From the IMG/VR virus record IMGVR_UViG_3300020032_000001, positions 1 through 32,680 of that record: 32,680 nt of DNA; one strand, given 5' to 3'. Both the position numbers and the translations under genes were made by a program. The notes below the pieces were generated by a model. The model searched no databases and had not been told where the DNA came from. It saw nothing but the letters and a program-made list of their open reading frames with translations. The first letter of the stretch is position 1, and each line of letters begins with the position of its first letter. This document shows, piece after piece, positions 1 through 5,802 of this stretch. This stretch comes from a virus.

Positions 1-27
1 CAAATGGGGCCGGCGTTACGAAAATAA
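1..27 (+). CDS. 3' end of tail-tip gene (duplicate of 32554-32580)
   Basis: Reads Q-M-G-P-A-L-R-K-stop, the same codons that end the Gp37-like tail protein at 32580. It is not a separate gene; it shows that the tail module runs straight into the lysis module when the circle is closed. Confidence 0.9.
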   Translation, partial: QMGPALRK

Positions 28-127
28 AGGAAAATCATACCAAGACGGAGAATACAAGCCCATAAGAAAGGAGGACCAAGGAAAGGAGGAATGTTTCATG
101 TGGGGCGAAGCCGCACAATACGCCGCC
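1..127. repeat. Left copy of 127-bp terminal overlap (circular contig)
   Basis: Bases 1-127 are identical to 32554-32680. They hold the last nine codons of the tail-tip gene, a 70-base gap with two ribosome-binding sites, and the first ten codons of the holin. Because the repeat cuts through two genes and its length equals a common assembler k-mer, I read it as the overlap of a circular assembly rather than a biological terminal repeat. The unique genome is then 32,553 bp. Confidence 0.93.
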
Positions 128-349
128 GACACCGGCGCCGGCATATTTGCCGTTTTGTTTATTCTTTTACTGGGAACCGTGGCGGCCCTGGTTAAGTGGG
201 TTCTAAACACTAACAACCAAAGGGAACAGCGCTACATTGACGTAATAGACAAGCAAGCCGAAGCTATAAAGGAATACCACGGGAACATTAAGCACGACCT
301 TAACGACATTAAAAAAATGCTATATGCGAAAGGAGGGCCAAACGCATGA
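98..349 (+). CDS. BhlA/UviB-like holin
   Basis: An 83-residue protein of holin architecture: a short N-terminus, one strongly hydrophobic segment (about residues 15-37, rich in A, V, L, I and F), then a charged, predicted helical tail with many K, D and E. This matches the BhlA/UviB family of Firmicute phages and plasmids, which permeabilise the inner membrane and release the endolysin. The start ATG is preceded by AAGGAGGA at good spacing, and a second AGGAGG lies 20 bases further up. The stop overlaps the endolysin start (ATGA, 346-349), so the two are translationally coupled. Family call is from topology, size and context. Confidence 0.82.
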   Translation: MWGEAAQYAADTGAGIFAVLFILLLGTVAALVKWVLNTNNQREQRYIDVIDKQAEAIKEYHGNIKHDLNDIKKMLYAKGGPNA

Positions 350-1641
350 AAAAGCCAAAAATCAAGTGGGTGGGTTCGCCTAATTACGGCTACCCAAGAG
401 GGACCGAGGGCAGAGGCGGCCACCAGGTAATTGCTATCGTAAACCACATAATGCAGGGAACCCTTGCGGGGACCGACGCCTGGTTCAACAACCCGGCCGC
501 AAAAGCAAGCGCCCATTTTGGCATTGGAAGGGACGGAACTATCCACCAGTATGTTAAGCTAGGGAACGCCGCCTGGGCCAATGGTGCCGTAAGGTCGCCA
601 AGCTGGCCGCTACTCAAAAAAGGGGTGAACCCAAACCTTTACACCGTATCAATAGAGCACGAAGGATACAGCGGGGACAAGCTGACGCCGGAACAATACC
701 AAGCCACCCTGGCCTTGCACAAGTGGCTAATTAAAGAACTGGACCTGGAAGTAAACAGAGATACCATTATCGGGCATTATCGAATTGACAGCGAATGGAA
801 AGCAGGTTGCCCTGGGCCTGGGTTCCCGTGGGAGCGCCTTTTTAAGGACCTTCAAGAATTGCCAGGCACGCCTATTTTGGGACAAGCCGAAGCAACACCG
901 GAGCAATTGAAGGCGTTTTGGAAGAAGCACAACCCGGAAGCACCGGTGGACCTGGTGGACCTATATTACAGCATTGCGCCCATATACGGGGTGCGACCGG
1001 ACCTGGCCGTGTGTCAAATGTTCAAGGAAACCGGGTTCCTTAAATACGGCGGCCTGGTGAAAGACTGGCAGAACAATTATTGCGGCCTGGGAGCAACCGG
1101 AAGGCCCGCAAGAGGTAATGAGGACCTACGAGGGGCCGACCCGGACCTGGTGAGTTTTGAAGAAGGGGTCCACGGGGCCATATTCAAGACACCGGACGCC
1201 GGCGTGGAAGCACACGTCCAGCACCTTTTCGCCTATGCCGCAGACAAGAACAAACCCTTCCCGAAGGACCGCAAGCTGGTGGACCCACGGTTCCGCCTGG
1301 TGCGACGAGGAAGTGCGCCGCACATTGAGGACTTGAACGGCAAGTGGGCCGTTCCGGGCAAGGGATACGGTGAAAGTATAGTCAAGATATTGGACAAAGC
1401 CCTGGAAGTGGAAATGCAACCGGTGGGAACCTTTACCGACGTGCCGGACGACCATTTCGCCGCCAGGTCGGTGGGCCGACTAACCAGGGCCGGAATAATT
1501 GCCGGGTTCCCGGACGGCACATTCCGAGGGACCAGGGCGGTGGACCGCTACGAACTAGCGGTGATATTAGACCGGGCGCTTACGTTGGCAGGCTTTGACC
1601 TGGACGAAGTGGCCGGAACCGGAAAGGAGGGGACCGACTAA
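346..1641 (+). CDS. Endolysin: amidase + glucosaminidase + SLH domain
   Basis: A 431-residue peptidoglycan hydrolase with three modules. Residues 25-170 are an N-acetylmuramoyl-L-alanine amidase (Amidase_2): likely zinc ligands H34, H144 (GHYRI) and C155 (AGCPGP), with E104 in VSIEHEG as probable catalytic acid. Residues about 205-345 resemble the glucosaminidase fold (YYSIAPIYGVRPDLA, E228 in FKETG, NNYCGLGATG). Residues about 361-415 are one S-layer homology domain (FTDVPDDHFAARSV, AGIIAGFPDGTFR, DRYELAVILDRAL). The SLH domain would bind secondary wall polymer, which is inference from the family. No signal peptide is visible, so export depends on the holin. Starts by ATGA overlap with the holin and ends in a TAATG junction with the next gene. 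Confidence 0.92.
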   Translation: MKKPKIKWVGSPNYGYPRGTEGRGGHQVIAIVNHIMQGTLAGTDAWFNNPAAKASAHFGIGRDGTIHQYVKLGNAAWANGAVRSPSWPLLKKGVNPNLYTVSIEHEGYSGDKLTPEQYQATLALHKWLIKELDLEVNRDTIIGHYRIDSEWKAGCPGPGFPWERLFKDLQELPGTPILGQAEATPEQLKAFWKKHNPEAPVDLVDLYYSIAPIYGVRPDLAVCQMFKETGFLKYGGLVKDWQNNYCGLGATGRPARGNEDLRGADPDLVSFEEGVHGAIFKTPDAGVEAHVQHLFAYAADKNKPFPKDRKLVDPRFRLVRRGSAPHIEDLNGKWAVPGKGYGESIVKILDKALEVEMQPVGTFTDVPDDHFAARSVGRLTRAGIIAGFPDGTFRGTRAVDRYELAVILDRALTLAGFDLDEVAGTGKEGTD

Positions 1642-1982
1642 TGCTGGATAATTTAGGGCAGAACCTTGAAACCCTTTTCGTCCTGGCCATAATTGCTGAA
1701 ATGGTTACCCAGCTAATTAAAGGGTGGTTCGAGAAGGAAAAGGAACTGCCAAAGCAGGCCAAGCGCTATATTGCCATAGCCGTGGCCCTGGCCGTGGGTG
1801 TATATTACACCTGGCAGACCGGAACCAGCATACTGCAAACCCTGGGCTACGAAGTGCAAAACCCGACGGCCGACGTTGTAATGACCGGGGTATTTATAAG
1901 CGGCGGGTCGAGAATGTTATATAAACTTTACACCCTAGCGACCGGCTGGCTTAAAATCCTGGCCGAGAAAAACAAAAATTGA
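1641..1982 (+). CDS. Second holin-like membrane protein
   Basis: A 113-residue protein with two or three hydrophobic stretches: about residues 11-29 (LFVLAIIAEMVTQLIKGWF), 43-60 (YIAIAVALAVGVYYTW) and a weaker one near 78-103. The charged, lysine-rich ends are typical of holins or antiholins. It is the last gene of the lysis cluster, starting one base inside the endolysin stop (TAATG) and followed directly by a terminator. It may act as antiholin or second holin; I do not recognise the exact family. Confidence 0.68.
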   Translation: MLDNLGQNLETLFVLAIIAEMVTQLIKGWFEKEKELPKQAKRYIAIAVALAVGVYYTWQTGTSILQTLGYEVQNPTADVVMTGVFISGGSRMLYKLYTLATGWLKILAEKNKN

Positions 1983-2009
1983 CCCGAAAAATTAAGCATA
2001 AAAGCCAAG

Positions 2010-2053
2010 CCCTCTTTAATAAGATTTATTAAGACTTATTAAAGGGGGTTTTT
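2010..2053 (+). terminator. Rho-independent terminator of the late operon
   Basis: A 14-base left arm (2010-2023, CCCTCTTTAATAAG) pairs with the right arm (2035-2048, CTTATTAAAGGGGG) with one mismatch. The loop is 11 bases and five T follow (2049-2053). It sits 28 bases after the last lysis gene and before the first early promoter, so it separates late from early transcription on the circle. Confidence 0.85.
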
Positions 2054-2139
2054 ATTATGTATTTTGGGGCAGATAGCGGGAAAAAATCTTATACCAGGAA
2101 GTAGAGGGCCAAAAAAAGAAACGCAAAAAATAAGGAATA
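2054..2139. other. AT-rich leader between terminator and early promoter
   Basis: No gene is supported here. It is A-rich, with runs of seven and six A at 2111-2130, directly upstream of the promoter -35 box. An UP-element-like role is possible but unproven. Confidence 0.4.
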
Positions 2140-2168
2140 TTTACAAGCCATAAACCATATGCTATAAT
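2140..2168 (+). promoter_or_regulatory. Early promoter P1 (sigma-70 type)
   Basis: TTTACA (2140-2145), a 17-base spacer and a perfect TATAAT (2163-2168). The spacer matches that of the promoter at 2579-2607 at 14 of 17 positions, with the shared core GCCATA-NN-CCATATGC. This exceeds what promoter function needs, so a regulator may bind inside the spacer. It would drive the gene at 2215 and possibly the whole early region. Confidence 0.82.
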
Positions 2169-2214
2169 AAAAAATACAAACAGGATTGAAAAATTATAGA
2201 AGGGAGCGCATAAA

Positions 2215-2490
2215 ATGACTTTGCAAATAATCAAGACCGAAGGGAGCGCCAAGCTGGTGGGGGCCGACGGGCAAGAAATAGCCCAGGGGACCCTGGCAGA
2301 TATGGAAGCACTCAAAAAGTTTAAGGAAAGGCCCAGGAAGGTTATTTTTAGAATTAGCCAGGACCGCAAAGAACGCCTGGTGGAATACCTGGAAGAAAAC
2401 GAGAAGGCCGGCAGGGAACCGTCGAGCCAACAGGCCGCCTTTGACGAAGCAATGGCCGACTGGTTCAAAAAGCACGGCCTGGAATGGTAG
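2215..2490 (+). CDS. Unknown early protein, possibly ribbon-helix-helix
   Basis: A 91-residue protein, first gene after promoter P1, with GAAGGGAG at proper spacing before its ATG. Residues 1-40 look like a small beta-rich region. The second half (KVIFRISQDRKERLVEYLEEN, then two predicted helices ending WFKKHGLEW) has the strand-helix-helix outline of CopG/Arc-type DNA-binding proteins, but the match is by pattern only. First position in the early transcript would suit a regulator or host take-over factor. Function unknown. Confidence 0.72.
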   Translation: MTLQIIKTEGSAKLVGADGQEIAQGTLADMEALKKFKERPRKVIFRISQDRKERLVEYLEENEKAGREPSSQQAAFDEAMADWFKKHGLEW

Positions 2491-2511
2491 GTGGCCGGCG
2501 TGAGCGCCACC
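2490..2511. repeat. Small inverted repeat after the first early gene
   Basis: GGTGGC (2490-2495) and GCCACC (2506-2511) are perfect complements around a 10-base loop. No T-run follows, so it is not a normal intrinsic terminator. It could be an attenuator or RNA-stability hairpin between the P1 and P2 transcripts. Confidence 0.4.
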
Positions 2512-2578
2512 AAGAGTGGCGACCCAAATAAAATATTCCGTTAGGCCCAAAAAAATGGACCTATTTTTATTTTTTTAT

Positions 2579-2607
2579 TTGCAATGCCATACGCCATATG
2601 CTATAAT
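2579..2607 (+). promoter_or_regulatory. Early promoter P2, spacer-matched to P1
   Basis: TTGCAA (2579-2584), a 17-base spacer and TATAAT (2602-2607). The spacer TGCCATACGCCATATGC differs from the P1 spacer at only three positions. It lies in an AT-rich gap preceding the gene at 2651. Two promoters with the same spacer imply common regulation. Confidence 0.8.
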
Positions 2608-2650
2608 ATTATATAGAAAGAGGGAAACACAAAAACAGGAGGGCGACGAA

Positions 2651-2914
2651 ATGAAGGGAACAAGAATTTACTATCACGGCGACATGGCAAACCAAGGGGG
2701 GTTCGGCACAATAACCGAAGCAATACCAGCCAACAAATACGCACCGGAGCAAGTAAAGGTCAAAATGGACGACGGCCGAGAATTCACCATTTTTTCCAGC
2801 ATGATAGAAGGTGAATACAAAGGACACGGCGGAACCCGATTTGTAACAGAGGAAGCATATAAGAAGTGGCGCCAGGAAAAGCTGGAACAACTTAAAAAAT
2901 CAATTGGTAAGTAA
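2651..2914 (+). CDS. Unknown 87-residue early protein
   Basis: Starts at ATG 2651 (MKGTRIYYHGDMANQG) after CAGGAGGGCG; a longer reading from 2516 would cross promoter P2 and is rejected. The sequence looks like a small beta-barrel (TRIYYHGDM, KVKMDDGREFTIFSS) followed by a lysine-rich helix. No family recognised. It is the first gene behind promoter P2, and its stop is 58 bases from the next start. Confidence 0.7.
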   Translation: MKGTRIYYHGDMANQGGFGTITEAIPANKYAPEQVKVKMDDGREFTIFSSMIEGEYKGHGGTRFVTEEAYKKWRQEKLEQLKKSIGK

Positions 2915-2972
2915 GCAACCGGCCGGGGCCGACCCGGCCACCCATAATAAAAATTTTAAGGAGGTCCACACA

Positions 2973-3386
2973 ATGGAAAAAAGACAAATTAAATTTAATG
3001 CGGTGAACACAAGGGGCGAAGCAGTCGCCAGCGTAATAGCAGAGAACCCGGAGGAAGCCAGGCGGGCACTGGAAGCAATACTGGAAAAAGAGGTCGAGGA
3101 AGCAAAGGCCAAAGGGAACGACTGGGTTATCGAGTGGAAACAGGGCAACCTTATTTCCTGGAAGCAAAACGGGCGCAAAGTCCTGGCAGGGCACGCCTGC
3201 AACCTGGAAGTGCACCAGCTAACCCACAAGAAAAACACCGAAGTAATAATGGACCTGGTAAAGGGAAATATGCCGGAAGGGTTCGCCAAAAAAATGACCC
3301 TGGAATGGTTGCAACAGCTACACAGCAACGCCGACCTAATCGAGCACATAACCAGGGAATACGAAAAGAACTGGGGGTGTAAATAA
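2973..3386 (+). CDS. Unknown early protein, 137 residues
   Basis: Starts at ATG 2973 (MEKRQIKFNAVNTRGE) after a strong TAAGGAGGT; an in-frame start at 2904 lacks such a site. The N-terminal 40 residues alternate hydrophobic strands with an alanine/glutamate-rich helix (ENPEEARRALEAILEKEVEE). A second part (VLAGHACNLEVHQLTHKK) and a C-terminal helical segment follow. Family not recognised. The stop overlaps the next start by one base (TAATG). Confidence 0.72.
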   Translation: MEKRQIKFNAVNTRGEAVASVIAENPEEARRALEAILEKEVEEAKAKGNDWVIEWKQGNLISWKQNGRKVLAGHACNLEVHQLTHKKNTEVIMDLVKGNMPEGFAKKMTLEWLQQLHSNADLIEHITREYEKNWGCK

Positions 3387-3502
3387 TGTTAGGCGGCGGT
3401 CCATATGAATGTAAAAGGTGCCCGAAATGTGGTTCGCTAATGTGGAACGGTAGGTGTGAGGACACAGACTGCGAATATCATTGGCACCCACTAGAAGAAT
3501 AA
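3386..3502 (+). CDS. Small zinc-ribbon protein, 38 residues
   Basis: Reads MLGGGPYECKRCPKCGSLMW and ends CEDTDCEYHWHPLEE. The pattern CxxCxxC, then CxxxxC, with two His after the last Cys, is that of a rubredoxin/zinc-ribbon knuckle. The start overlaps the previous stop by one base (TAATG, 3384-3388). Small zinc ribbons recur in this early region and may bind nucleic acid or host proteins. Function unknown. Confidence 0.68.
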   Translation: MLGGGPYECKRCPKCGSLMWNGRCEDTDCEYHWHPLEE

Positions 3503-3508
3503 GCCGAA

Positions 3509-3524
3509 ACGCCCTGCGGGGCGT
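3509..3524. repeat. Perfect short hairpin (ACGCCC-TGCG-GGGCGT)
   Basis: A six-base GC-rich stem with a four-base loop lies seven bases after a stop codon. No T-run follows. It is a possible transcript-processing or attenuation site; nothing else explains the gap 3503-3584. Confidence 0.5.
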
Positions 3525-3584
3525 CCGTCGGGACTGGCCGCCCGGCGCTGATGAAGGCAGGCCACATAAAAGGAGGTTTTATAA

Positions 3585-3681
3585 ATGTTAAACAAAATGT
3601 TACGACATAGCAAGGGAAAAATGGTTCGAGAGCGCCCGCAAATACTTTGAATATGTGGACGAATTAAAGGGGGTGGAATAG
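3585..3681 (+). pseudogene. Small gene with apparent +1 frameshift
   Basis: After a strong AAAAGGAGG, ATG 3585 opens a frame that stops at 3650 after 21 codons. Dropping one A from the AAAA run at 3594-3597 gives a continuous 31-residue protein, MLNK then CYDIAREKWFESARKYFEYV and DELKGVE. Its stop (TAG, 3679-3681) overlaps the next GTG start in the same TAGTG style as intact neighbours. The extended frame looks coding and amphipathic; the short one does not. It may be a real indel, a consensus error, or ribosomal slippage. Confidence 0.5.
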
Positions 3682-3863
3682 TGAAGGTATCAGAAGCAGT
3701 AAAGAGGGGCAGGGAATTGGGCCTGGTGATATTCCAGGCCCGTGCCCTGGGCTGGGAGGACGACCCGAAGGAACATTATATCGTCAATGGCGAGTTAATG
3801 ACCGGCCAGGCGTTGGTGGACCTGGTGGTAAGAATACATAATGGGGAGGAAGTGGAAATATGA
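3681..3863 (+). CDS. Unknown 60-residue protein
   Basis: Starts at GTG 3681 after AAAGGGGGTGG. Sequence MKVSEAVKRGRELGLVIFQA, then a central WEDDPKEHYIVNGELMTG and a helical end. The N-terminus has the outline of a short helix-turn unit but no family is recognised. The stop overlaps the next ATG (ATGA, 3860-3863), placing it in a tight cluster of small proteins. Confidence 0.68.
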   Translation: MKVSEAVKRGRELGLVIFQARALGWEDDPKEHYIVNGELMTGQALVDLVVRIHNGEEVEI

Positions 3864-3997
3864 AAACAAAAGCCGACTTTTGGGACAAGCTAGAACAAGC
3901 ATTATTCGGGCCGGTCGCCGACAAGGTGGCTTATGTGGTCCTGGGCCTGGCGGCCGCATACATAACCGGCCATATTATTTTTTTTATTTGCCGCTAG
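3860..3997 (+). CDS. Single-span small membrane protein, 45 residues
   Basis: Reads MKTKADFWDKLEQALFGPVA followed by a hydrophobic stretch from about residue 22 to 43 (VAYVVLGLAAAYITGHIIFF) and a CR end. One membrane helix with a charged cytoplasmic N-terminus is likely. Start coupled by ATGA overlap. Small early membrane proteins in phages often modify the host envelope or block superinfection; here that is only a guess. Confidence 0.66.
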   Translation: MKTKADFWDKLEQALFGPVADKVAYVVLGLAAAYITGHIIFFICR

Positions 3998-4042
3998 AAA
4001 GACCCTTAACCTAATAGCCTATGCAATCCTAAAAAAATATTC

Positions 4043-4072
4043 TTCACTAGCAGGAATTTATGCTAGTATAGA
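4043..4072 (+). promoter_or_regulatory. Putative repressor promoter overlapped by a dyad
   Basis: TTCACT (4043-4048), 18 bases, then TATAGA (4067-4072) form a moderate sigma-70-type promoter. A perfect inverted repeat ACTAGCA (4046-4052) / TGCTAGT (4061-4067) fills the spacer and touches both boxes, so a bound dimer would block polymerase. Promoter strength is uncertain. Confidence 0.55.
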
Positions 4073-4090
4073 ATTAATTAAAATGTTGAC

Positions 4091-4102
4091 AGTGTTAACA
4101 CT
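4091..4102. promoter_or_regulatory. 12-bp palindromic operator candidate
   Basis: AGTGTTAACACT is its own reverse complement and sits 22 bases before the repressor ATG, overlapping a consensus-like TTGACA (4086-4091) that has no good -10 partner. Its position suggests autoregulation by the Xre protein or control by a host factor. Confidence 0.55.
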
Positions 4103-4124
4103 TTGTTTTTAAGGAGGTGAGTTT

Positions 4125-4382
4125 ATGGTTAATGGTATAAAGCACTACCGACTGAAACTTAAACAGACAGGCGAAAAAGAATGGTCCCAAAAAGCGGTTG
4201 CTGACCACGCCGGGATACCAAGGAGCAGGCTTTCAATGATAGAAAACGGCCACATGTTACCGACCGTCGAAGAATTAGAAAAAATAGCCGAATACCTAGG
4301 GGTATCACCGGGGCACCTTTACACGCCAAACCAAATTCAAATAATCCACGAGATGGACCGGGGGAGAATGGGAAATGCCTAA
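4125..4382 (+). CDS. Xre-family helix-turn-helix regulator
   Basis: An 85-residue protein that is essentially one HTH_3/Xre domain: SQKAVADHAGIPRSRLSMIE is the helix-turn-helix, followed by ENGHMLPTVEELEKIAEYLG and VSPGHLYTP. There is no C-terminal cleavage or dimerisation domain of cI type. The strong ribosome site AAGGAGGTG and the palindromes upstream suggest a dosage-controlled, autoregulated repressor. The end overlaps the HNH gene by eight bases. Without an integrase, it may control early-gene timing or immunity rather than lysogeny. Confidence 0.88.
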   Translation: MVNGIKHYRLKLKQTGEKEWSQKAVADHAGIPRSRLSMIENGHMLPTVEELEKIAEYLGVSPGHLYTPNQIQIIHEMDRGRMGNA

Positions 4383-4698
4383 TAAAAGAAACGAAAAACT
4401 GCCAACAACCTTTAGGGAGTATGCAAAAAAACACAAACGAAGGGGAAAACCTGCGGTTTATTGGGAAGTGTTAGAACGTGATAACTGGAAATGCCGCCGG
4501 TGTGGTGAGGAATACAGAGTGTTAGAGGTCCACCACATAATCCCAAAGGCGAAAGGAGGGAGCGACGACCCAGACAACCTTATAACTTTATGCTGGCCGT
4601 GCCACATGAGGGCACACAGGGAAAGACGGTGGAAACTGCGTTATGGAACGACAAATATTAATGAAATCAAAAATATTATTCTAAAGGGGGAATATTAA
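4375..4698 (+). CDS. HNH endonuclease
   Basis: A 107-residue HNH protein. Two CxxC knuckles (CRRCGEEY and CWPCHMRAH) bracket the core LEVHHIIPKAKGGSDDPDNL, in which HH then the N of DNL are the metal and catalytic positions. The N-terminus is basic. It overlaps the repressor end and directly precedes the exonuclease with no gap. It may be a homing-type nicking enzyme or serve recombination; it is far from the terminase genes, unlike the HNH proteins that assist packaging. Confidence 0.88.
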   Translation: MPNKRNEKLPTTFREYAKKHKRRGKPAVYWEVLERDNWKCRRCGEEYRVLEVHHIIPKAKGGSDDPDNLITLCWPCHMRAHRERRWKLRYGTTNINEIKNIILKGEY

Positions 4699-5802
4699 AT
4701 GGCTACTGCCAAAGTATTAGCTGAAAAGAAACTAAAATCATTATTAAAAAGCGACTTCGACCCAAAGGACATTCGACTATCAGAGAGCGGCCACAAATGC
4801 AGGCGCTTGCGTGTATTGCGTGCCCTGGGATATGAACCGGCACCGGTAGCCGACGACGTTTTGGGGCTTTTTGAAACCGGCAACGTGTGGGAAGAATGGT
4901 TCCACGGCCTACTGCGTGAGGAATACCCACGAAAGACCCGCACCCAAATGGAGGTCCAAACGCCTTATGGGGCCACCGGACATATGGACGTATGGTTCCC
5001 GAAGCCACCGGCGGACCTGGGGGGCGGTCGTCCGAGGTTCTACGAGTGCAAGGCCGTGCGAGAAGGGGCCAAGTATTACGGCCTACCAAAAGACGAACAC
5101 CTTTACCAGGTGCAGGCATATCACCATTTTGGCCGCAAATACGGCATTAAATGGGGCGGCCAAGTTACAAAACTGCCGGACGACACGGTGGCCGAAATTG
5201 TATATATAATCCGGGAAACCCTGGAAGTAATACCCTACGAAGTGGAATACAGCCCGGATATAGGCGAGGAAATCGAAACCGAAACCAGGCGGGTGCGCCG
5301 CATGATAGACAGCCAGGAAGTGCCGCCGGTGGAACTGGGCCACGCAGAATTCCCTTGTTACTACCAAACCAAGGATTACGAAGTATATTGCCCGTTTTAT
5401 ATATACTGCCACGCCGACGCAGAGAGCCAGGACGACGGCGCCCTGGTAAAAGCCGACCTGGAACCCAAGCTGAAAGAATACGACCAGGTAAGGGGTGAAT
5501 ATTCGGCCAAAAACAAAGCGGCGCAAGCGGTCAAAACCAAAAAGAAAGCGGTTGAAAAAGAATTGGACGGGCTATTTAACGCCCTGGGAACCGACGCCGT
5601 GGTCGCCGGGGACTTAAAGGTCCACAGAACCCTTATTAAAGGCCGTATATACCCGGACGTGGACAAGGCGCTAAAAATGGGCCGCATAGACCTAAAGACC
5701 TATAACGCAATTATGGAAGTGAGCAACAAAGGGTCCGACTATTACCGTTGGTATGTGAAGGACCTATCCAAGAAGAAGGGGGGAAAGAAGAATGGCAAAT
5801 AA
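4699..5802 (+). CDS. Cas4/AddB-like PD-(D/E)xK exonuclease with Fe-S cysteines
   Basis: A 367-residue nuclease of the RecB/Cas4 type. The active-site series is visible: H95 and D97 in GATGHMDVWF, E116 and K118 in FYECKAV, and Q137 in YQVQAYHH. Cysteines C34, C220, C231 and C237 (one early, three late with CX10C and CX5C spacing) resemble the split [4Fe-4S] ligand set of Cas4 and AddB, though the usual CxxC pair is not kept. The C-terminal third is lysine-rich and helical. It overlaps the Rad52-like gene by 11 bases, forming an exonuclease-annealase pair like lambda Exo-Beta. Not a CRISPR Cas4: no array or other cas gene is present. Confidence 0.83.
   Translation: MATAKVLAEKKLKSLLKSDFDPKDIRLSESGHKCRRLRVLRALGYEPAPVADDVLGLFETGNVWEEWFHGLLREEYPRKTRTQMEVQTPYGATGHMDVWFPKPPADLGGGRPRFYECKAVREGAKYYGLPKDEHLYQVQAYHHFGRKYGIKWGGQVTKLPDDTVAEIVYIIRETLEVIPYEVEYSPDIGEEIETETRRVRRMIDSQEVPPVELGHAEFPCYYQTKDYEVYCPFYIYCHADAESQDDGALVKADLEPKLKEYDQVRGEYSAKNKAAQAVKTKKKAVEKELDGLFNALGTDAVVAGDLKVHRTLIKGRIYPDVDKALKMGRIDLKTYNAIMEVSNKGSDYYRWYVKDLSKKKGGKKNGK

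Larger units (their letters stand above)
3998..4124. promoter_or_regulatory. Regulatory gap before the Xre repressor
   Basis: The gap is markedly AT-rich, holds no supported gene, and contains two inverted repeats (4046-4067 and 4091-4102), a possible promoter and a strong ribosome site (AAGGAGGTG, 4111-4119). The density of dyads next to a helix-turn-helix gene is typical of an autoregulated operator. Confidence 0.7.

Noticed and set aside
1-127. Direct terminal repeat as a true phage genome end
   Set aside because: It is exactly 127 bases and cuts two genes; this is what a circular assembly with k = 127 produces.
2516-2650. Upstream extension of the gene at 2651
   Set aside because: It would be translated from within promoter P2, and the true ATG has its own AGGAGG.
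4086-4114. TTGACA at 4086 as a promoter -35 box
   Set aside because: At 16-18 bases downstream there is only TTAAGG-like sequence, not a usable -10 box; the palindrome is a better explanation.
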